Notes: generated from the sequence alone by a model not told the origin. A stretch of 64,000 nt of DNA from an uncultured Dehalococcoidia bacterium (GCA_951812285.1 OX638292.1:2317001-2381000), one strand, 5' to 3'. Positions 52,570-64,000 are shown, counted from the stretch's first letter. Numbers and translations: made by a program.

Positions 52570-53571
52570 CTAGCCGGCCCCCGATGGCCCGCCGTCCCTG
52601 ACGACGGTCATGCGGTACACCGCCTGGTCCACGCCGCCCAGGTGGTACTTGTAGTGCTCGTCCCCGCGAAGGAACTCGAAGGACTCCAGGCCGCGCTCGA
52701 TGGCGTCGTGGATGGCGGTGGCCTTGAGCAGCAGGCCGACACTCAGGTCGGCGTAGGCGGGGTCAAAGCCGCTGTTGTAGAGGAGGCGGCGGCCGCAGTA
52801 GTCGAAGCAGAGGCACGAGGACACGGGGAGGCCGTCCTTCTCCATGAACCAGAGCCGCGCGACGTTCACGCCGGAGAGGGCGACGGCCATCTCGCGGAAG
52901 AAGGTCTCGCGCTCCGGCGTCAGGAAGCGGTACTTCTCCTCGCGGCCCATGCGCATGAGGCCGAAGAAGGTGTCGAGGCGCTCCTCAATCTCGCCGGCGT
53001 CCGAGTAGCAACGGATGTCGACGCCGCCGGCGCCTTCCAGGCGGCGAAACTTGCGGCGGAGCTCGTGGCGGTCCTTCTTGCGCAGCCCTGCGAGGTACGC
53101 CTCCCAGTCGGCGGGAAGCTCCAGCGTCGGCGAGACGTCCTCCTGCTCGACGGTACACGACCAGCCCTGCTGCTCCGCGAAGCGGGGCAGGTGGCGCAGC
53201 GTGGGCGACGATTGCGAGAGGGAGGGGAAGTAGAGGCGCCGCCAGTCCTGGGAGAGGAGGTAGTCGCGGAGGTGGCGGTAGAAGTCCGGCTCGTATCCCT
53301 GTGGGACGATGAAGTCGTGGAAGTCGAAGAGGTCGGTGTCGCCGAGGAAGGAGATGGTATCGCCCTCGCGCTGGAGAGGCGCGATGCCGACGGTCTCGCC
53401 GTCGTGCTGGAAGGCGAGGAGCAGGAGCTCGCGGCCCTCGCCGAAGCTCTCCCACCAGAGCCGCTGCCAACGATGGGAGAGGAAGAAAGCCTTGACGTCG
53501 CAATCGGGCACCATGGGGTCCCAGGACTGCTCCAGTGATGAGAAGGTGTGAACGGTGGTCTGTGCGGGCAT
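52570..53571 (-). CDS. GNAT/FemAB-like (CelD-type) acyltransferase
   Basis: A 333-residue protein of the BioF2/CelD-like GNAT group: FFLSHRWQRLWWESFGEGRE at the N-terminus, KKDRHELRRKFRRLE in the middle and SCLCFDYCGRRLLYNSGFD with GLLLKATAIHDAIERG in the C-terminal GNAT fold. These enzymes modify cell-envelope polymers or glycans. ATG 53571 has GGGGGT upstream; the long upstream Arg/Pro frame overlaps ftsH and is a shadow. It is followed closely by the glycosyltransferase and DUF502 genes, forming a three-gene set. Confidence 0.85.
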   Translation of the reverse strand: MPAQTTVHTFSSLEQSWDPMVPDCDVKAFFLSHRWQRLWWESFGEGRELLLLAFQHDGETVGIAPLQREGDTISFLGDTDLFDFHDFIVPQGYEPDFYRHLRDYLLSQDWRRLYFPSLSQSSPTLRHLPRFAEQQGWSCTVEQEDVSPTLELPADWEAYLAGLRKKDRHELRRKFRRLEGAGGVDIRCYSDAGEIEERLDTFFGLMRMGREEKYRFLTPERETFFREMAVALSGVNVARLWFMEKDGLPVSSCLCFDYCGRRLLYNSGFDPAYADLSVGLLLKATAIHDAIERGLESFEFLRGDEHYKYHLGGVDQAVYRMTVVRDGGPSGAG

Positions 53572-53615
53572 CTGACCCCCAAGATTGACGCGTATGTTTA
53601 TGTCAGGAACGTACA

Positions 53616-53640
53616 AGGAGGGCGCGGTGGGCGCCCTCCT
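53616..53640 (-). terminator. Hairpin after ftsH
   Basis: AGGAGGGCGC (53616-53625) pairs with GCGCCCTCCT (53631-53640), 14 bases after the ftsH stop on the minus strand. Confidence 0.7.
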
Positions 53641-53653
53641 CACGAGTCTTGCG

Positions 53654-55621
<1,968 letters not shown>

Positions 55622-55753
55622 TGGTCCTCCAAGGGGGGCGGCGACGGGGTGCCCAAGCTCATCATAACGCAGGGGGGAGAGAAACGCAAAGCCAAAACAG
55701 CTTTGGGGAGGTCTCAAAAGGGCGCCTGCCGGAGGGGTGTCTGAAGGGGGCGG

Positions 55754-56377
55754 TTAGACCTGCTGGGGCGTGGTGTCGTAGGTGCAGAGGGGGTGGCCCT
55801 GGTTGATGCGGGCCGTGCTGCTGACCGGCGTCTCGAGGACCTCCGCGATGAGCTCCCGGTCGAGGGTGCAGATGACGCCGCTATGGGTGGCGACGCCTCG
55901 ATACGGGCAGTTATGCAACGTGACCCGCACGCCGTCCGGCGTCTCCTCGATGGAGGGGGAGAACTGCTCGTCCTCCAGGATGCGGCGCAGCAGGGCGATG
56001 CGGTCGAGCTCCTCGTCGTCCGGGAGGCGGGCGCGGTGCTCCTCGATCATGGAGCGGGCCACGAGGGTGAGGAGCTGCTTGGCAGGGGCGTCGCCGTTGC
56101 CGTTGGCGGAGATGGTGAGGGTGTGCAGGAGGCGCTGGAGCAGGAGGTTGTATCGCTTGGGCATCATCTCCTGGCCCTCCTCCGTGAGGGCGTAGAGGTG
56201 CTCCGGGCGGCCGGGCTTGCGGCGGACGGGCTCGAAGGTGACGAGGCGGTCACGCTGGAGGATTTCGAGATGACGGCGAACCGCCGCGGCCGCCATTCCC
56301 AGTTCCGTGCTCAACTGGTCAACGGTGGCGCTGCGGCGCTGCAAACTGTTGAGAATGCTCAGTCGTGTGCCGTCCAT
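55754..56377 (-). CDS. SufR-like Fe-S transcriptional regulator
   Basis: A 207-residue regulator: an N-terminal winged helix (TRLSILNSLQRRSATVDQLS, then AAAVRRHLEIL and a RKPGRPEHLYALT wing) and a C-terminal domain with Cys157 (HNCPYRG), Cys170 (GVICTLD) and Cys198 (HPLCTYD). Three such cysteines match the cluster ligands of SufR, a repressor of Fe-S assembly genes. ATG 56377 is preferred because the promoter at 56413-56442 would start transcription near 56406, downstream of the earlier TTG. It is divergent from the small zinc-ribbon gene; the intergenic inverted repeat may be its operator. suf genes are not in the window. Confidence 0.83.
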   Translation of the reverse strand: MDGTRLSILNSLQRRSATVDQLSTELGMAAAAVRRHLEILQRDRLVTFEPVRRKPGRPEHLYALTEEGQEMMPKRYNLLLQRLLHTLTISANGNGDAPAKQLLTLVARSMIEEHRARLPDDEELDRIALLRRILEDEQFSPSIEETPDGVRVTLHNCPYRGVATHSGVICTLDRELIAEVLETPVSSTARINQGHPLCTYDTTPQQV

Positions 56378-56412
56378 AGCCTGCCAAAGGGGAGCGTTGT
56401 GTACGCGCAACC

Positions 56413-56442
56413 ATTGTAGCCCGGTGGAATTTGGGGTGTCAA
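56413..56442 (-). promoter_or_regulatory. Promoter of the SufR-like gene
   Basis: On the minus strand, TTGACA (56442-56437), an 18-base spacer and TACAAT (56418-56413). Confidence 0.75.
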
Positions 56443-56454
56443 AGGGTTAATGAG

Positions 56455-56519
56455 GATTTCGTCTTAAAATTTGTTTTTTCAACAAAATGCTTGACAAAGA
56501 CGAAATCGTGTGTTACGCT
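56455..56519 (+). promoter_or_regulatory. Divergent control region with 11-bp inverted repeat and promoter
   Basis: GATTTCGTCTT (56455-56465) and AAGACGAAATC (56497-56507) are perfect complements. The right arm covers the spacer of a promoter with TTGACA (56491-56496) and TACGCT (56514-56519, 17-base spacing) for the zinc-ribbon gene. The enclosed part is A/T-rich and also self-complementary (TTTTGTTG-like). Confidence 0.75.
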
Positions 56520-56559
56520 TCGAATATAGGTTAACCACAACTGCACGGGAGTAGATGCG

Positions 56560-56817
56560 ATGAACCTGGAGAAGGAAGCCCTGCTGGAGACAAATGCCCA
56601 AGACCTGCCTGTGTCGCGGTGCGCCCACCACTGGGTCATCGACACGCCGGCAGGTCCCGTCAGCCGTGGTCAGTGCAAGCGCTGTGGCGAGGAGCGAGAG
56701 TTCCTGAACTCCCCGGACAGCTCGTTCTACTGGGAGGACGACACCACCCGCAAGGCAGCCGGCGAGACCTCCTTCCCGGTCCCTTCCGGGATTGCCGCCC
56801 CCGCGCTGGACGAGTAG
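56560..56817 (+). CDS. Small zinc-ribbon-like protein
   Basis: An 85-residue protein with a Cys/His cluster: RCAHHWVI then GQCKRCGEEREFLNS, spacing consistent with a single zinc site. The N- and C-terminal tails are acidic and likely flexible. I know similar small proteins only as conserved hypotheticals in Chloroflexota. It has its own strong promoter and a strong terminator, so it is a compact monocistronic gene. Possible jobs are nucleic-acid binding or metal sensing. Its divergent pairing with a SufR-like gene hints at Fe-S or redox control. Confidence 0.8.
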   Translation: MNLEKEALLETNAQDLPVSRCAHHWVIDTPAGPVSRGQCKRCGEEREFLNSPDSSFYWEDDTTRKAAGETSFPVPSGIAAPALDE

Positions 56818-56844
56818 TCCCAGCGCCTGTCCCTCGAATGATGG

Positions 56845-56878
56845 GAAGGAGCGCCCAATTGGGCGCTCCTTCTTTTTG
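56845..56878 (+). terminator. Strong intrinsic terminator of the zinc-ribbon gene
   Basis: A perfect 14-bp self-complementary stem (GAAGGAGCGCCCAA and its complement, 56845-56872) followed by TTTTTG. Confidence 0.9.
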
Positions 56879-56902
56879 TCTTCTCCACCGGTCAGGGCCG
56901 GC

Positions 56903-57193
56903 CTACGCACCAGAGGGCGCCTCTTCCCCGGACTCCTCGGCTGCATGGGCTTCGACGGGGCGCTCGCGGTAGTATACGCCCCAGCGCTGCATCAGCGCCT
57001 CGACCTGCGGCGACTCCAGCTTGACCAGCTCCCGCAGGAAGCCGGCCAGCGCGTGGGCGTGCAGCATGTCCGGGGTGCACACCCATGACATCTCACCGGG
57101 GACGGTGTAGAGCACGCCGCTCTGGTGCTCGCACTCGAGCTCGATGCGGGTGCCGCCGGACCCCAGGCTGACCTTGACGCCGGACTCTGCCAT
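56903..57193 (-). CDS. Unknown 96-residue protein, operon with VOC gene
   Basis: A 96-residue protein starting at ATG 57193 with GGAGG upstream, 17 bases after the stop of the VOC gene. Sequence features are GSGGTRIELECEHQSGVLY, two cysteines (ECEH and WVCTPD) and an acidic Ala/Glu-rich tail. No family is recognised. Position suggests it works with, or is merely co-transcribed with, the VOC protein. Confidence 0.72.
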   Translation of the reverse strand: MAESGVKVSLGSGGTRIELECEHQSGVLYTVPGEMSWVCTPDMLHAHALAGFLRELVKLESPQVEALMQRWGVYYRERPVEAHAAEESGEEAPSGA

Positions 57194-57210
57194 CGCCGCC
57201 TCCGATTTCG

Positions 57211-58065
57211 TTAGGGGACCAGCGCGTCCCGGCCGTGCACGTACTGCTGCAGGTTCTGCGAGGCGTTCCGGTTCACCAGCGACCGTTGGAACATGGGGTG
57301 GGTGGCGCTGCGGACCTCGTGCTCGATCTTGAAGAGCGCCTCGCCGGTGTCCAGGTCGACGATGTCCTCGAAACGGTACTGATAGTCGTTGCTCTCCTCC
57401 GTGATGAGGCCGCGCTCCTTCAGGAAGGCGTGGGGGCCGGAGAAGTTGGAGATGTAGACGGCGATGTGGTGGCCGTCGTAGGGCGGCTGCTCGCCCTCGG
57501 TCTCGCGGAAGCGCAGCTCCTGCTTGAGGCCCATGCGTACGTGGGCGACGCCCTCCTCGACGTAGGCGGGGGCGTCGATGACCTCGCGGTAGAAGCGGGC
57601 GATGCCCTCAGCCGCGCCGGCGGGGACGTGGAACTCGACGTAGGGGATGCCGACGGGCCATTCGTTGGCGTAGGCCTCGCCCTGGGTGCAGCGGAACTTG
57701 TTGCCCCACGGGCAGGTGGCTATGACGGCGTCGCCCTCGACGGAGCAGTCGAACTTGGTGCCTTCGAGCAGGGGCTTGACGGCCTCCAGGCGCGCCTTGA
57801 GGGCTTCGATGTCGGGGACCTCGATGCCGATGACGCCGCGGAGGACCTGCATGCCGCGGGTTGGCAGGTGGAACTGCTGCTTGCCGGCGTTGGCCCACAT
57901 GTTGTCCTGGCCGACCATCATGTAGGGGTCGCGGGTGAGGCCGAGGCCGGAGATGTAGAAGATCTGGGCCAGCCGCTGGTCCGGGACGAGCACGTTGACG
58001 TGCTCCATCATCAGGATGTTGCCGACGTCCTGCACCGATCGGTCAAAAGTTGCTTCTACTACCAT
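57211..58065 (-). CDS. VOC-family protein (glyoxalase/extradiol dioxygenase fold)
   Basis: A 284-residue protein with two VOC modules. The first has MEHVNVLVPDQRLAQIFYIS and GLGLTRDPY, the second GIPYVEFHVPAGAAEGIARF then YDGHHIAVYISNF, with a His-Glu metal set likely (EHVN, EFH, HHIAVY, FKIEHE). The length suits a two-module dioxygenase or a lactoylglutathione-lyase-like enzyme. ATG 58065 has AAGGAGGGAGCC just upstream; the earlier frame is a poor match. A role in aromatic breakdown is possible given the other ring-active enzymes here. Confidence 0.85.
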   Translation of the reverse strand: MVVEATFDRSVQDVGNILMMEHVNVLVPDQRLAQIFYISGLGLTRDPYMMVGQDNMWANAGKQQFHLPTRGMQVLRGVIGIEVPDIEALKARLEAVKPLLEGTKFDCSVEGDAVIATCPWGNKFRCTQGEAYANEWPVGIPYVEFHVPAGAAEGIARFYREVIDAPAYVEEGVAHVRMGLKQELRFRETEGEQPPYDGHHIAVYISNFSGPHAFLKERGLITEESNDYQYRFEDIVDLDTGEALFKIEHEVRSATHPMFQRSLVNRNASQNLQQYVHGRDALVP

Positions 58066-58202
58066 GGCTCCCTCCTTACCCTGCCGGCTCGCGCCCAGAT
58101 GGGGTTCGGCACGGCTGCCTTGCGGTTGGTTGCGCCCATTATGCCAAACCGCGCGGCGGTCGGCTAGCACTCCGTGTCAGGGTGCAGCAGTGCCTTAACG
58201 CA

Positions 58203-58234
58203 ACCGGCCCCCCGGCGGTGCGCCGGGGGGCTGG
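58203..58234 (-). terminator. Hairpin after the SelW-like gene
   Basis: CCGGCCCCCCGGCG pairs with CGCCGGGGGGCTGG (one G-T pair), about 32 bases after the stop of the SelW-like gene on the minus strand. Confidence 0.75.
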
Positions 58235-58265
58235 TCCTCTTGCCTGTTTGTTGGAAGGTCTGGAG

Positions 58266-58535
58266 CTAGACGGCCGCGGCCTTGACGTAGTCTGAGATGG
58301 CGCTCTTGATGCCCCTCATCCGGGTGAATTCGGGGTACTTGCCGTCCTCAGCGTGCCGGTCGAAGACGACCTCGTCGTCACAGGTGACCTTGAGGATGCC
58401 GGCGTCGCCGGGGGTGATGGTGAGGGCTACCTTGTTGCCCAGCTCCGCGAAAATCTCGGTGGCTATCCAAGCCGCCTGCGGTAGGTAGCCTCAAGGCACG
58501 CAGTAGGTGATCTCCACAATCGGTTTGCCTTCCAT
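58266..58535 (-). CDS. SelW/Rdx-family selenoprotein, TGA read as selenocysteine (CxxU)
   Basis: From ATG 58535 (AAGGAG 7 bases upstream) the frame reads MEGKPIVEITYCVP, TGA at 58493-58491, then GYLPQAAWIATEIFAELGNK and on to TAG at 58266-58268: 89 residues counting the TGA as residue 15. The pattern YCxxU-GY-P-A-W-L is that of the SelW/SelT/Rdx thioredoxin-like fold, where the fourth position after Cys is Cys or selenocysteine. The downstream part (VALTITPGDAGILKVTCDDE, VVFDRHAEDGKYPEF) completes the family's strands. A 30-base hairpin follows the TGA. By family it is a small thiol/selenol redox protein. Most callers would split or drop it. Whether the organism has SelA/B/C/D is not visible here. 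Confidence 0.87.
58461..58490 (-). promoter_or_regulatory. Candidate bacterial SECIS hairpin
   Basis: On the minus strand, directly after the TGA, GGCTA pairs with TAGCC at the base, then CC/GG with an unpaired U, then CCG/CGG closing a CAGG loop. A short stem with a bulged U and an apical GC-closed loop 10-20 bases after UGA is the layout SelB recognises. Confidence 0.65.
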
Positions 58536-58563
58536 GACACGACTCCTTGGTAAGGTTAGGGAC

Positions 58564-58592
58564 AGGGTAATTTGCAGGGGGGAGGCTGTCAA
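58564..58592 (-). promoter_or_regulatory. Promoter of the SelW-like gene
   Basis: On the minus strand, TTGACA (58592-58587), a 17-base spacer and TACCCT (58569-58564), giving a leader of about 22 bases with AAGGAG. Confidence 0.7.
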
Positions 58593-58609
58593 CCGGCAGG
58601 AGAATCGAA

Positions 58610-58647
58610 CGGGGGCTGGCGACGTCGCCGCAACGCGCCAGCCCCCG
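58610..58647 (-). terminator. Hairpin after nrdJ
   Basis: GGGGGCTGGCG (58611-58621) pairs with CGCCAGCCCCC (58636-58646), 58 bases after the nrdJ stop on the minus strand. Confidence 0.75.
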
Positions 58648-58704
58648 CATCTGCGCGAGGCCGGTTGTGAGACCGACCCCGTGTTCGACAGTGTTAGGTG
58701 TGCG

Positions 58705-61257
<2,553 letters not shown>

Positions 61258-61343
61258 GGTTGTGCTCCTTTAAAGTGTATCTACTGAGCTCGACGTGGGG
61301 CCTGTTTTGGCCCCAATCGCTCGCCGGGGGAATGAAAAGTCTA

Positions 61344-61901
61344 CTATCCCCCGGCGGCCGGTTTCTTGGGTCGTCTAACCGTCTTTTCGGGAGTTTCGCC
61401 GCCGGCAATGGGGAGGGAGAGCTGGGCCGCCAACGCGGCTGCGGTGTTGGGGTCCGGGTCCCGCTGCAGCGCCTCCACTTCCTGAGCGAAACTCTCCAAA
61501 TCCGTGAAGTTGCGGTACACGCTGGCGAACCGCACGTACGCGACATGGTTGAGGGCCTTGAGCCCCTCCATGACCAGCTGGCCGATCATCGTGCCGGGCA
61601 CTTCCGCCTTGCCCAGGGTAACAATCTGCCGCTCGACTTCGTCGACGAGCCTGTCGATGGCCTGGGACGAGACGGGGAGCTTGGCGCAGGAGATGAGGAC
61701 GCCGCTGCGGATCTTCTCGCGGTCGAACTCCTCACGGCGGCCGTCACGCTTGACGACGAGCTGGGCGGCCGTGAAGGGGCGCTCGACGGTGGTGAAGCGG
61801 AGGCCGCAGCGGGCGCACTCACGGCGGCGCTTGATGCCGTCGCTGGCGTCGCGGGAGTCCGTTACGCGGGAGTCGTCGTGGTCGCAGTAGGGGCAGCGCA
61901 T
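61344..61901 (-). CDS. nrdR: Transcriptional repressor NrdR
   Basis: A 185-residue NrdR: an N-terminal zinc ribbon MRCPYCDHDDSRVTDSR with CARCGLRFTT, then an ATP-cone domain (LVVKRDGRREEFDREKIRSG). It represses ribonucleotide reductase genes when dATP is high. It is about 30 residues longer than many family members at the C-terminus (TVRRPKKPAAGG end). nrdJ starts 87 bases downstream. A NrdR box lies 57 bases upstream of its start, implying autoregulation. Confidence 0.96.
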   Translation of the reverse strand: MRCPYCDHDDSRVTDSRDASDGIKRRRECARCGLRFTTVERPFTAAQLVVKRDGRREEFDREKIRSGVLISCAKLPVSSQAIDRLVDEVERQIVTLGKAEVPGTMIGQLVMEGLKALNHVAYVRFASVYRNFTDLESFAQEVEALQRDPDPNTAAALAAQLSLPIAGGETPEKTVRRPKKPAAGG

Positions 61902-61957
61902 CTTTCGCTTGCTTTCCTTTTCCCACTACCGTTTGTAGTAGGGAATGCAAAGTTTTG

Positions 61958-61979
61958 CACAAGATATTGTGGTTGTCAA
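61958..61979 (-). promoter_or_regulatory. NrdR box overlapping the nrdR promoter
   Basis: The palindrome CACAATATCTTGTG (minus strand, 61971-61958) matches the NrdR box consensus, and lies in the spacer after a TTGACA (61979-61974). A second box at the usual distance is not clear. Confidence 0.75.
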
Positions 61980-62103
61980 CGGTGATTTTCTTGCCGATTT
62001 GTTTTGGTCGCTGTTTTGGGATTGGTATGGCGGTACAATTGAGGCAGAAGTGAAATTCTCGAGAACCCCGTTCGCAAACACAATCGCTGTAGAAGGAGCG
62101 CAC

Positions 62104-62622
62104 ATGGGCCGTCGGGCAACGCTTAGGCATTCTCTGGTCGCACTGATCATGATGGGGATGGTGGCGCTCTTGGCGCAAGCAGCCTGTGGCAGTGATCCGG
62201 CGTCGACGGGGGACGAGTGGGCGGTGGGGCCGACGCCGCGGGCGGCGACCACTGCGGCCGCGTCGGCGACGCCGGCGCACCCGGGGCAGGCGAACTATGT
62301 GACGCACTGCGCGGCGTGCCACGGGGTGAGCGGCGAGGGGCAGCCAAACTGGTTCGTGCCAGGGCCGGACGGGCTGCTGCCCGCGCCGCCGCACGACAAC
62401 TCGGGGCACACGTGGCACCACGGCGACGGGTACCTGTTCCAGGTGACGAAGCGCGGCGGGCTGGCATTCGTGATGCCGGGGCAGCCGAGCGCGATGCCGG
62501 GCTTCGACCTGGCGATGTCGGACGCGGAGATCGTCGAGGTGCTGGAGTACATCAAGGGGTTCTGGGGGGCGGACGAGCGGGAGTTTCAGCGGTCTGCGAG
62601 TGTCGGGGACCCGTACCCTTAG
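62104..62622 (+). CDS. Lipoprotein c-type cytochrome
   Basis: A 172-residue exported protein. Hydrophobic signal, lipobox QAAC with Cys28, a Thr/Ala-rich spacer, then heme motif Cys69-Ala-Ala-Cys72-His73 (HCAACHGVSGEG) and a likely Met ligand in VMPGQPSAMPGF. It is a membrane-tethered mono-heme cytochrome c for electron transfer outside the membrane. AAGGAGCG precedes ATG 62104. TACAAT at 62034-62039 could be its -10. Upstream 100 bases are A/T-rich. Confidence 0.88.
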   Translation: MGRRATLRHSLVALIMMGMVALLAQAACGSDPASTGDEWAVGPTPRAATTAAASATPAHPGQANYVTHCAACHGVSGEGQPNWFVPGPDGLLPAPPHDNSGHTWHHGDGYLFQVTKRGGLAFVMPGQPSAMPGFDLAMSDAEIVEVLEYIKGFWGADEREFQRSASVGDPYP

Positions 62623-63402
62623 GGGGGTGCCCCTCCGCCCCGCCACCCCCTCCGCCCATCCCCTCTGGATTCCTGCCTTCGCAGGAATGACGGAGTGGGG
62701 GGCAGGAATGACGCGTTGGGGGGTGGGCGCTTGCACAGGCGCTCTAGGTGGACGGCCCCTCACGGCCCCGCACCCCCCGCGCCTCCCCTGGATACCGGCT
62801 TTCGCCGGTATGGAGAGTGGGGGTGGGGGTTCTTCGACGGGGTCAGGGCGGGCGGCCCCTCTGCCCATCCCCTCTGGATTCCTGCCCCCGTATCGGGGTA
62901 CGGGGCATGCTTCGCAGGAATGACGGGGTGGGGATTACGAGCGGGGTTGGTGGTAGGTTCGCGCTGCCCTCCCGGGGCCTGCGGGCCCCCCGTTCCCCCT
63001 TCGATTTCCCTCAGGGCGAACGGCCCCGCGCCGCCCCGCACCCTTGTCTTCGGCGCCACGCTGCTCGTCGGGGTTCCTGCCCCCGTATCAGGGTACGGGG
63101 CATGCTTCGCAGGAACGACGGAGTGGGGACGGGCGCTTGCACAGGCGCTCTAGGCGGACGGCCCCTCACCGCCTCGCACCCCCCGCGCCTCCCCTGGATA
63201 CCGGCTTCCGCCGGTATGGAGGTTGGGGTTCTTCGACGGGGTCAGGGTTGGCGGCCCCTCTGCCCATCCCCGCCCGCCTCACCGCACCTGCCCTGGGTTC
63301 CCGCTTTCGCGGGAATGACGGGGTGGGGGCGGGAATGACGGGATGGGGGCCGGGATGACCCCGTATCACGTTCGGGGTTGGCTCCACTCCCTTTGCCGGA
63401 CG
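62623..63402. repeat. 780-base spacer of dispersed repeats, no gene seen
   Basis: Contains a segmental duplication: about 62725-62873 and 63131-63270 share GGGCGCTTGCACAGGCGCTC, a GGATACCGGCTTTCGCCGG palindrome and GGTTCTTCGACGGGGTCAGG. Two composites carry CCCCGTATC/GGGTACGGGG inside the GGATTCCTGC element (62873-62927, 63075-63120). A TTCGATTTCCCTCAG element is at 63000-63023 and simpler palindromes at 62663-62692 and 63293-63320. Confidence 0.85.
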
Positions 63403-64000
63403 TTAGTTTAGGTTGGCGGATTGTATTAGGCGCTCGAAGCGGGCGGGGTTTCGGAAGGGGCCTACTATGGCTACGTTGAGGTTCTGGGGGACGAGCATCT
63501 CTCGGGCGGCGTGCTGGAGGTCCTCTGTGGTGACGGCGTCTATGCGCTCCACGATGTCGTCGGGGGTGGAGACGTGCTGGCGCATGAGGCGCTGGCTGCC
63601 GAGCCAGAGGGCGACGTTGCGGGTGTCTTCCATTCGCAGGAGCAGGCGGCCCTTGGCGTACTCTCGGGCCTTGTCGAGCTCGTCCTCGGGGACGCCGTCC
63701 TTGAGCTTGGCGAGCTCTGCGAGGATGGTCTCGAGGGCGAGGGAGGCGTTTCGGGGGTCGACGGCGGCGTAGACCTCCATGGCGCCGGCGTCGCGGTAGT
63801 GGGCGGTGCCGCTGTGGGCCTCATAGGCGAGGCCGCGTTCTTCCCTGAGCTCCATGAAGAGGCGGCTGCTCATGCCCTCTCCGAGGACAGAACTGAGCAT
63901 GTCATAGGCGTAGCGCTGGGGGTGCTCTGTGGAGACGCCGTGGAAGCCGAGGCAGATGTGGGCCTGCTCAGACTTGCGGTTCTCTACGTTGACGCGTGGG
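63403..64000 (-). CDS. M16-family (insulinase-like) peptidase, C-terminal part
   Basis: The frame is open to the window edge, so the N-terminal part with the zinc motif HxxEH lies outside. The visible 198 residues are the M16 C-terminal domain: AHICLGFHGVSTEHPQRYAY, LSSVLGEGMSSRLFMELREE and RGLAYEAHSG, which bears the Arg and Tyr that help substrate binding. It ends in TAA at 63405-63403. Such processing proteases occur as pairs or singly. Confidence 0.9.
   Translation of the reverse strand, partial: PRVNVENRKSEQAHICLGFHGVSTEHPQRYAYDMLSSVLGEGMSSRLFMELREERGLAYEAHSGTAHYRDAGAMEVYAAVDPRNASLALETILAELAKLKDGVPEDELDKAREYAKGRLLLRMEDTRNVALWLGSQRLMRQHVSTPDDIVERIDAVTTEDLQHAAREMLVPQNLNVAIVGPFRNPARFERLIQSANLN

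Noticed and set aside
58266..58535. SelW-like gene as a pseudogene with a nonsense mutation
   Set aside because: The only in-frame stop lies exactly at the selenocysteine position, the rest is intact, and it has promoter, ribosome site and following hairpin. It remains possible if the genome lacks selenocysteine genes.

Overview
The window looks like a chromosomal segment of a G+C-rich, aerobic, heterotrophic bacterium. The gene content points to Chloroflexota (Dehalococcoidia/SAR202-like): Rieske ring-hydroxylating oxygenases, a molybdenum hydroxylase of the Cox/Xdh type, a class II B12-dependent ribonucleotide reductase, a stand-alone GWNLI-type domain, lipoproteins with acidic Thr/Pro-rich spacers, frequent GTG/TTG starts and many dispersed palindromic repeats. 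This placement is an inference from gene content; no rRNA or tRNA was seen to confirm it.

Layout. 1-4.5 kb (minus strand): a truncated FIST protein, a malonyl-CoA-synthetase-like ligase and an acetolactate-synthase-like ThDP enzyme. 4.6-6.9 kb: a visibly less G+C-rich island with a HigB toxin, a HigA antitoxin fused to an ImmA/IrrE-type metallopeptidase and a third unknown gene, bounded by near-identical 32-bp direct repeats. 6.8-13.5 kb (minus): MFS exporter, class II aldolase, an 87-bp tandem array, a Rieske oxygenase, a DUF433/DUF5615 pair and glyA. 13.7-18.5 kb: a small unknown gene coupled to lhr, whose frame carries a dispersed repeat. 18.5-21.1 kb: a methyltransferase and an MFS transporter. 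21.4-27.4 kb: a ProV-ProW fused betaine-type ABC transporter with two tandem binding lipoproteins, a beta-propeller lipoprotein and a monooxygenase-like protein. 27.5-35.1 kb: extradiol dioxygenase, LysR regulator, cupin, and a molybdenum hydroxylase large/small/medium/CoxG set.

36.0-41.5 kb is a branched-chain amino-acid operon (ilvB-ilvN-ilvC-leuA) behind a T-box leader whose specifier reads CTC (Leu). 43.1-48.0 kb holds rpsF-ssb-rpsR, a SurA-like foldase, hom and thrC. 48.0-53.6 kb holds a nuclease-like protein, a PIG-L deacetylase, a two-domain GNAT acetyltransferase, a DUF502 membrane protein, a MshA-like glycosyltransferase and a GNAT/FemAB-like protein. 53.6-64 kb holds ftsH, a SufR-like regulator divergent from a small zinc-ribbon protein, a VOC protein, a gene of the SelW/Rdx family with an in-frame TGA in the CxxU position, nrdJ and nrdR with a NrdR box, a lipoprotein cytochrome c, a repeat-rich spacer and a truncated M16 peptidase.

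The most notable item is the SelW/Rdx gene at 58266-58535. Its TGA falls exactly where selenocysteine is expected, a hairpin follows at once, and the gene has its own promoter and ribosome binding site; ordinary ORF callers would miss it. Other points of interest are the island with direct repeats, three tandem 34-bp palindromic units at 30.4 kb, dispersed palindromes that have entered the lhr reading frame and apparently duplicated the sequence flanking a promoter, and the ATPase-permease fusion.
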